NCBI RefSeq assembly: GCF_000716605.1
Contig: NZ_JNXE01000007.1
Span: 186,001-250,000 of the forward strand
DNA: 64,000 nt
Direction: 5' to 3'
DNA from: Streptomyces sp. NRRL F-525
Lineage (GTDB): Bacteria > Actinomycetota > Actinomycetes > Streptomycetales > Streptomycetaceae
How positions within the stretch are numbered: the stretch's first letter is position 1; each line of letters starts with the position of its first letter. The translations under genes were made by a program, and so were the position numbers. The notes below the pieces were generated by a model. That model ran no database searches. It was given only the letters and a program-made list of their open reading frames with translations, and was not told the DNA's origin. Shown piece after piece: positions 59,353 to 64,000 of the stretch.

Positions 59353-60381
59353 CTACCCGTTGAGGTCGTTCACCAGTACCGCGGCCCCGTCGAAGCGGCC
59401 AGCCTTCAGATCCGTCAGCGCGTCCGCCGCCCGCGAGAGCGGATACGTGTGGGTGGTCGCGCGCACGTTGTGCCGGGCGGCCAGATCGAGGAACTCCCTA
59501 GCATCCTCACGGGTGTTGGACGTGACGCTGCGCAACTCCTTCTCGTAGAACAGCTCGTGCTCGTAGTCCAGGGGCGGTGTGTCGCTCAGGTGGATGCCCG
59601 CGACCGCGAGGACACCGCCCCGGTCGAGCGCCCGCAGCGCCACCGGCACGAGATCACCGACCGGCGCGAACAGGATCGCGCTGTCGAGTGGCTCGGGCGG
59701 TGCGTCGTACGCGTCACGCGCCGAGGCCGCACCCAGCTCCAGCGCGAGCCGCTGCGCGGCCATGCCCCGAGTCAGCACATGCGCGGTGGCCCCCTCGGCG
59801 AGCGCGACCTGGGCGCACAGATGGGCGCTGCCCCCGAAGCCGTAGAGACCGAGGCGTCCGCCGCGCGGCAATGCGGCCCGGCGCAGCGCCCGGTAGCCGA
59901 TGATCCCGGCGCACAGCAGCGGGGCCAGGGCCACGTCGTCGAGGCCGGCGGGGAGTCGGTGGGCGAACGCGGCCGGTACGGTCGTGTACTCCGCGTAGCC
60001 GCCGTCGGCGTCCCAGCCGGTGTACTCGGAGCGCGGGCAGAGGTTCTCGGCTCCGCGCAGGCAGTACGCACACGTGCCGTCGGTGTGCCGCAGCCAGGCG
60101 ACGCCCACCCGGTCGTCGAGCGCGAAACCGCTCACCCCGGCCCCGAGCCCGGCCACCTCCCCGACGACCTCGTGCCCCGGAGTAACCCCGGGACGGTGCA
60201 CCGGCAGATCGCCCTCGGTGACATGCAGATCGGTACGGCACACCCCGCACGCGCGCACGTGCACGAGCAGTTCGTCATCCCCAGGTACCGGCACCGGCTT
60301 CTCCACCAACCGGAGACCGCCCTCCTCGACCGGCCCCGGCGCGGTCACGGCCCACGCGCGCATCGTCCTCGCATCCGCCAT
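59353..60381 (-). CDS. Zinc-dependent alcohol dehydrogenase (AdhA-like), structural zinc site incomplete
   Basis: A 342-residue medium-chain dehydrogenase. The catalytic zinc ligands Cys45 and His70/Glu71 appear in CGVCRTDLH and PGHEVVGEV, and the cofactor loop in [17 protein letters not shown]. The structural zinc lobe reads [15 protein letters not shown], so Cys104, Cys107 and Cys115 are present but the first of four cysteines is Asp101. WLRHTDG and the GFGGSAH motif place it in the AdhA/zinc-binding alcohol dehydrogenase group. ATG 60381 starts the domain a few residues before MRAWAV. It lies 210 bases behind the encapsulin gene start on the same strand and probably has its own promoter. 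Confidence 0.91.
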   Translation of the reverse strand: MADARTMRAWAVTAPGPVEEGGLRLVEKPVPVPGDDELLVHVRACGVCRTDLHVTEGDLPVHRPGVTPGHEVVGEVAGLGAGVSGFALDDRVGVAWLRHTDGTCAYCLRGAENLCPRSEYTGWDADGGYAEYTTVPAAFAHRLPAGLDDVALAPLLCAGIIGYRALRRAALPRGGRLGLYGFGGSAHLCAQVALAEGATAHVLTRGMAAQRLALELGAASARDAYDAPPEPLDSAILFAPVGDLVPVALRALDRGGVLAVAGIHLSDTPPLDYEHELFYEKELRSVTSNTREDAREFLDLAARHNVRATTHTYPLSRAADALTDLKAGRFDGAAVLVNDLNG

Positions 60382-60484
60382 GCGTCCAGTGTGGAACGGA
60401 ACGCGACGTTCGGCGCGCGCCCTGCTCTCCGGGTGACTAGCGTGAGAATTCGGACAAGCCGACCTATCGGAGAGGGCCGCGATC

Positions 60485-61279
60485 ATGGCCGTACAACCTG
60501 AGGGAACCCCCTGTTGGGCCGACGCGATGTTCAGCGACGTGGAGGGGGCCAAGCGCTTCTACGGCGAGGTCCTCGGCTGGACCTTCGGCGACGCGTCGTC
60601 GGAGTACGGCAACTACACGCAGGCCTTCGTCGACGACAAGGCGGTCGCGGCCGTCGTACCGCCGATGCCCGGGGCGGAGGGGCAGTCGCAGTGGTGCCTG
60701 TACCTCGCGTCACCGGACGCGGCGGCCACCGCGGCGAAGATCCGGGAGAACGGCGGGCAGGTGCTGATGGAGCCGATGAAGGTCGGCGACTTCGGCACGA
60801 TGTGCCTGGCCAGCGAGCCCAGCGGCGCCGTCTTCGGCGTCTGGCAGGGCGGTGTCCACGAGGGCTTCGAGGCCGTCGGCGTGCCCGGCGCCTACGCCTG
60901 GGCCGAGGTCTTCACCCGCGAGCCCGAGAAGGCGGACCCGTTCTTCGCGGCCGTCTTCCCGTACGCGCAGAAGCAGATGGACGGCGGTGACATGGACTAC
61001 CGGATGTACAGCCTCGGCGACCAGCCGGTGCTGGGCCGGATGCAGATGGGCGACGAGTTCCCGCCCGAGGTGCCGTCGTACGTCAACGTGTACTTCACCG
61101 TGCCGAACTGCGACGAGGCCGTCGCCAAGGCCACCGAGCTCGGCGGCATCGTCCGCTTCGGCCCCATGGACAGCCCCTTCGGGCGGTTCGCGGCGCTGAG
61201 CGATCCGCAGGGCGCCTCGTTCACGGTGATCGACGTGACGACGACCAAGGGCGAGATGCCCACGAGCACGGACGTCTAG
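60485..61279 (+). CDS. Two-module VOC (glyoxalase-like) protein
   Basis: A 264-residue protein with two VOC modules. Module 1 (about 8-122) opens [20 protein letters not shown] and ends [14 protein letters not shown]. Module 2 (about 137-255) opens [20 protein letters not shown] and ends [13 protein letters not shown]. This VOC pair is common in Streptomyces and related to CFP32-type hydroxylase-like proteins; function is not established. GGAGAGGG lies before the ATG. It is divergent from the alcohol dehydrogenase. Confidence 0.92.
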   Translation: MAVQPEGTPCWADAMFSDVEGAKRFYGEVLGWTFGDASSEYGNYTQAFVDDKAVAAVVPPMPGAEGQSQWCLYLASPDAAATAAKIRENGGQVLMEPMKVGDFGTMCLASEPSGAVFGVWQGGVHEGFEAVGVPGAYAWAEVFTREPEKADPFFAAVFPYAQKQMDGGDMDYRMYSLGDQPVLGRMQMGDEFPPEVPSYVNVYFTVPNCDEAVAKATELGGIVRFGPMDSPFGRFAALSDPQGASFTVIDVTTTKGEMPTSTDV

Positions 61280-61292
61280 CCGAGGCCCTGCG

Positions 61293-61913
61293 TCAGCTCC
61301 CGTCGGCCGCCCACCAGGCGGGAGCGCAGGCCACGGCCGCGTCGACCAGGTCCTCCTTCGTGACGGAGGGGTCGTCGAGCCATGCCCTGATGGCTCCGGC
61401 GAAGCCGCGCGCCATGAACTGCGCGATCACGTGACGGTTGGCCTCGGGGAGCCCCGGGTGGTGGCCGTCGGCCATGAGGGCCAGCGTGTAGTCGCTGAAG
61501 TGGCGCACGAGTGCCTCGTACACACCGCTGTCCGCCGGGTCGTCGAGGGCGTGCCGGTATATCGGCAGGTACCGCTCGACGTGGTCGGCCACCTCCGCCG
61601 TGGCCAGGCGCAGCAGCTTGGGGGCCGGGTCGCCCTGTGCGCGGCGCTCGGCCTCCAGCAGGTGGCCGCGGTCCAGGTCGGCGCGGAGCACCTGGATGAG
61701 CAGGTCCAGCGGGGAGCTGTAGCGGTTGTAGAACGTGGCGCGGGTGACCCCGGCGCGGTCGGCCAGCTCACCGATCGTGATCTGCGAGACGGGCCGTCGG
61801 CCGGCCAGCTCCACGATGGCCTCCTCGAAGGCCCGCGTCGTACGGGTGATGCGGGGATCGATCCGGTCGCTCAGTGCTCTGCCCTCCCGGGGGTTGTCGT
61901 TGCACTCTGCCAT
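61293..61913 (-). CDS. TetR-family transcriptional regulator
   Basis: A 206-residue TetR protein. The DNA-binding domain reads AFEEAIVELAGRRPVSQITI, GELADRAGVTRATFYNRYSS, PLDLLIQVLRADL. The C-terminal domain (VERYLPIYRHALDDPADSGV, FMARGFAGAIRAWLDD) resembles TetR_C_14. ATG 61913 was chosen because upstream codons lie in the AT-rich divergent promoter, where TTGACA and TATAAA-like words occur. It is divergent from the SnoaL-like gene with 49 bases between starts and almost certainly controls it. Confidence 0.92.
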   Translation of the reverse strand: MAECNDNPREGRALSDRIDPRITRTTRAFEEAIVELAGRRPVSQITIGELADRAGVTRATFYNRYSSPLDLLIQVLRADLDRGHLLEAERRAQGDPAPKLLRLATAEVADHVERYLPIYRHALDDPADSGVYEALVRHFSDYTLALMADGHHPGLPEANRHVIAQFMARGFAGAIRAWLDDPSVTKEDLVDAAVACAPAWWAADGS

Positions 61914-61962
61914 GTCGAGTGATTTTATACACATGTCAAATAGTGTGGCGAAAGGAACGGCC

Positions 61963-62436
61963 ATGGCCTCGCACACCGAGATCTCACCCCAGGAGGCCGC
62001 CGACCGGCTGGCCATCCGCGAGCTGATCGACGCCTACGCGCACTGCGCGGACCGGCGGGACGCCAAGGGGCAGATGAGCCTGTTCACCGAGGACACCCGC
62101 TTCCTGGTGTTCATGGACGCCACCACGGCCGCCGAGCCGACGCAGACCCTGCACGGGCGCGAGTCCCTGGCCCCGGTGTTCGACAACCTCAACACCTACC
62201 GGGCGACCACACACTTCAACGGCCAGAGCACCGTCACCCTGGACGGCGACGACCGGGCGACGGGCGAGAGCTACTGCATCGCCCATCACATCGGGGTCGA
62301 CGACTCCGGGCGGCGCACGCTGATGATCGCCTCCATCCGCTACCTCGACGAGTTCACCAAACAGGACGGCGACTGGTACTTCGCCGAACGCCGGCTGATG
62401 GTCGACTGGACCGAGACGCGCGCGTCGACGCCGTGA
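61963..62436 (+). CDS. SnoaL-like (NTF2 fold) protein under divergent TetR control
   Basis: A 157-residue cone-fold protein: AADRLAIRELIDAYAHCADR, RDAKGQMSLFTEDTRFLVFM, TTHFNGQSTVTLDGDDRATG, SYCIAHHIGV and WYFAERRLMVDWTETR. It fits the SnoaL_4 group with an AYAxCADRRD opening and a late His pair, often seen in isomerases or dehydratases of small molecules. ATG 61963 follows AAAGGA. The reaction is unknown. Confidence 0.91.
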   Translation: MASHTEISPQEAADRLAIRELIDAYAHCADRRDAKGQMSLFTEDTRFLVFMDATTAAEPTQTLHGRESLAPVFDNLNTYRATTHFNGQSTVTLDGDDRATGESYCIAHHIGVDDSGRRTLMIASIRYLDEFTKQDGDWYFAERRLMVDWTETRASTP

Positions 62437-62449
62437 CGCCGGTGTGTGG

Positions 62450-63664
62450 TCAAGTGGCCGGTTCCTCCTCGTAGTTGGCCACGCGGTTGGCCACGGCGAC
62501 TCCCCAGGGGATACCGAAGAGCAGGACGAGGGCCAGGCCGAGGACGAGGGGTGCCGGGCGCAGGGCGCCGACGCCCACGCACAGGACGGCCATGGCGACG
62601 CAGGTGCGGGCCAGGGGGCGATAGAGCCCGAGGTTCTCGCTCCACGCGCGCGTGGAGGCCGCGAGCGCCATCGTGGCGCAGAGGACGACGGCCGCGCCCC
62701 CGCAGAGCACCCAGGCGGTGGCCGCGGGGGTCCGGCTGTCGTGGGCGTGCTCGACGAGGCCGACCATCGCGGCGCCCATGGCGGCCACCGCGGCGGTGAT
62801 CGGCAGGTGGACCACCATCCACTGCAGGGCGCACGCGCGCGTGGGCCGCGGCAGCCGGTGTCCGGCGAAGTCGAAGTAGGTCCACCACGCGCCGAATCCG
62901 ACGACGACGGCCACCAGTCCTACGGCGAGGGTGAGCGCGTTGGTCGACTCGTGGGCCAGTCCGTCGACGACCCCGGTCACGTTCTCGCCGAGCACGATGA
63001 TGATGAACAGCCCGAACCGTTCGGTGAGCGCGTCGGTCACGCTGAGCGCGACCACTTGTTCCGGAATGGCCCGCCCGATGACGGCCACGAACCCGACCAG
63101 GTAGACGACGGCCAGCGCACCCCACGTCAGCACGCGGGCATCCGCCGACAGGGCCGCACTCGCCGCCAGCACGACCGCGCAGCCCGCCGTCCCCGTCACG
63201 TACAGCATGCTGGGGCGCCGGAACTCGGGGGTGTCACTGCGCGAGGCGAGCAGCCACAGCAGTGCCAGCACCGCGAAGAGCACCCCCGCGTCGACGGCGA
63301 ACGCGGCACCGCGCTCGTCGCCCGCGCCGGGGATGAACGCGCCCAGCGGGACGAGCACGAGGATCTGCAGCAGGAACATGCTCCGGCCGCGGGCGTCCTC
63401 GTGCCCGTGCAGCTCGTGGTGCAGGCTGCCGTTGAGCCAGGCGATCCACACCAGCGCGAACACCGCGGCGAACAGGCCCAGTCCGCGCCAGTCGAGCTCC
63501 CCGGACAGATGGTGGGCGGCCTGCGCGACCAGTACGACCACGACGAGGTCGTAGAAGAGTTCCAGCGGTCCGACCACCCGCTCGCGCGGCTGCTCGCCAT
63601 GGGGGCGCGGAGGGCGCCACAACTGGTGGCGCACCCGGGCCCATTGCTCTTGTCGCGTGGTCAT
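62450..63664 (-). CDS. Low temperature requirement protein A (LtrA) family membrane protein
   Basis: A 404-residue membrane protein with about eleven hydrophobic helices. VGPLELFYDLVVVVLVAQAA with the conserved ELFYDL, WLNGSLHHELHGHEDARGRS, and ERFGLFIIIVLGENVTGVVD with LGE are family signatures. LtrA was named from Listeria growth in the cold; biochemical function is unknown. ATG 63664 is chosen over a longer frame because the domain starts soon after. It converges with the SnoaL-like gene, 13 bases between stops. Confidence 0.91.
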   Translation of the reverse strand: MTTRQEQWARVRHQLWRPPRPHGEQPRERVVGPLELFYDLVVVVLVAQAAHHLSGELDWRGLGLFAAVFALVWIAWLNGSLHHELHGHEDARGRSMFLLQILVLVPLGAFIPGAGDERGAAFAVDAGVLFAVLALLWLLASRSDTPEFRRPSMLYVTGTAGCAVVLAASAALSADARVLTWGALAVVYLVGFVAVIGRAIPEQVVALSVTDALTERFGLFIIIVLGENVTGVVDGLAHESTNALTLAVGLVAVVVGFGAWWTYFDFAGHRLPRPTRACALQWMVVHLPITAAVAAMGAAMVGLVEHAHDSRTPAATAWVLCGGAAVVLCATMALAASTRAWSENLGLYRPLARTCVAMAVLCVGVGALRPAPLVLGLALVLLFGIPWGVAVANRVANYEEEPAT

Positions 63665-63681
63665 GCGCGCAGCGTAGAGGG

Positions 63682-64000
63682 CTAGCGGACGAGATCTTCG
63701 GACACGGTCCACAGGCGGGCCGCGTTGTCCCGGTCGAGGGCGTACGGCGCGACGCCGGCGACCGCACCGGCCCGCTCGGTGACCGGCTCGGACCGGGCGC
63801 AGTCCTCGAAGTAGGCGCCGGTGACGCCCTGCACGGTCGGTGAGGCGGCGAGCAATACCGAGGTCGCGGCGCCCTGCTCCACCGACTTCTGCGGCGGCAG
63901 CGCGAGTTCGCCCGAGGCGATGAAGGCGGCCACCTGGTCCATGTCCATGTGCCGGGCCAGGGAGGTGTCCGCGATGTTGCCCGGCATGAGCGCGTTCGCG
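63682..64000 (-). CDS. SDR-family oxidoreductase, C-terminal part (cut by window edge)
   Basis: The frame is open to the window edge; 105 residues are visible. ANALMPGN just before IADTSLARH corresponds to the HPG loop after the catalytic YxxxK of WWOX/retinol-dehydrogenase-like SDRs. The tail EQGAATSVLLAASPTVQGVT, YFEDCARSEPV and NAARLWTVSEDLVR aligns well with the end of the SDR at 24016-24999. Cofactor and catalytic motifs lie outside. It sits 17 bases upstream of the LtrA start on the same strand, so the two may be co-transcribed. Confidence 0.88.
   Translation of the reverse strand, partial: ANALMPGNIADTSLARHMDMDQVAAFIASGELALPPQKSVEQGAATSVLLAASPTVQGVTGAYFEDCARSEPVTERAGAVAGVAPYALDRDNAARLWTVSEDLVR

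Overview
The window is high-GC actinobacterial DNA that reads as Streptomyces. Codons end mostly in G or C, several genes carry rare TTA (bldA-type) leucine codons, and many starts are GTG or TTG. It also holds lineage-typical genes: popR with clpP3/clpP4, a 2-methylisoborneol-type operon with an encapsulin shell, streptophobe and DUF6777 proteins, an ECF42 sigma factor with a DGPF partner, and an intergenic repeat familiar from Streptomyces. The many small regulator/enzyme pairs and the absence of ribosomal, tRNA or core housekeeping operons suggest a chromosome arm rather than the core (inference).

Layout. 1-5.7 kb: truncated acyl-CoA dehydrogenase, NCS1 permease with a Cys-rich tail, AmiC-like binding protein, MarR regulator, and the YCII/ECF42 pair. 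5.7-12.2 kb: aldehyde dehydrogenase, ArsR plus SRPBCC pair behind a 34-bp palindrome, SDR, secreted PI-PLC-like protein with a putative DasR site, aldo/keto reductase and PPOX-like protein. 12.2-14.4 kb: a scar where a winged-helix regulator and a small membrane protein sit between partial duplications of the neighbouring dienelactone hydrolase and PPOX genes. 14.5-19.9 kb: BASS transporter, BlaI and MerR regulators with clear operators, a SUKH-Lsr2 fusion, an RlmA-type rRNA methyltransferase, and a non-coding 69/71-bp alternating tandem repeat. 19.9-27.6 kb: adenosine deaminase and divergent regulator/oxidoreductase pairs (LysR-AKR, AraC-SDR). 27.6-35.3 kb: FHA-ABC transporter, SH3-like protein and Ser/Thr kinase in one operon, then streptophobe, DUF6777 and an anti-sigma-type ATPase. 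36.1-37.8 kb: popR facing clpP3-clpP4. 40-43.7 kb: an NMT1/TauA-type ABC system with an embedded methyltransferase. 43.9-51.7 kb: a six-gene peptide-type ABC importer, CocE-like hydrolase and TetR operon. 52.7-55.7 kb: hybrid histidine kinase, response regulator and STAS protein. 55.7-59.1 kb: the methylated-monoterpene operon (encapsulin, terpene cyclase, GPP methyltransferase). 59.3-64 kb: alcohol dehydrogenase, VOC protein, TetR/SnoaL pair, LtrA protein and a truncated SDR.

Several modules look self-contained. In the terpene operon the methyltransferase makes 2-methyl-GPP, the cyclase turns it into a C11 terpene, and the shell probably houses the cyclase. In the kinase operon the kinase probably phosphorylates the FHA-ABC exporter, as PknF does Rv1747 in mycobacteria. 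In the 43.9-51.7 kb operon a solute is probably imported, hydrolysed, and sensed by the terminal TetR regulator. No tRNA, rRNA, CRISPR array, integrase or transposase was recognised.
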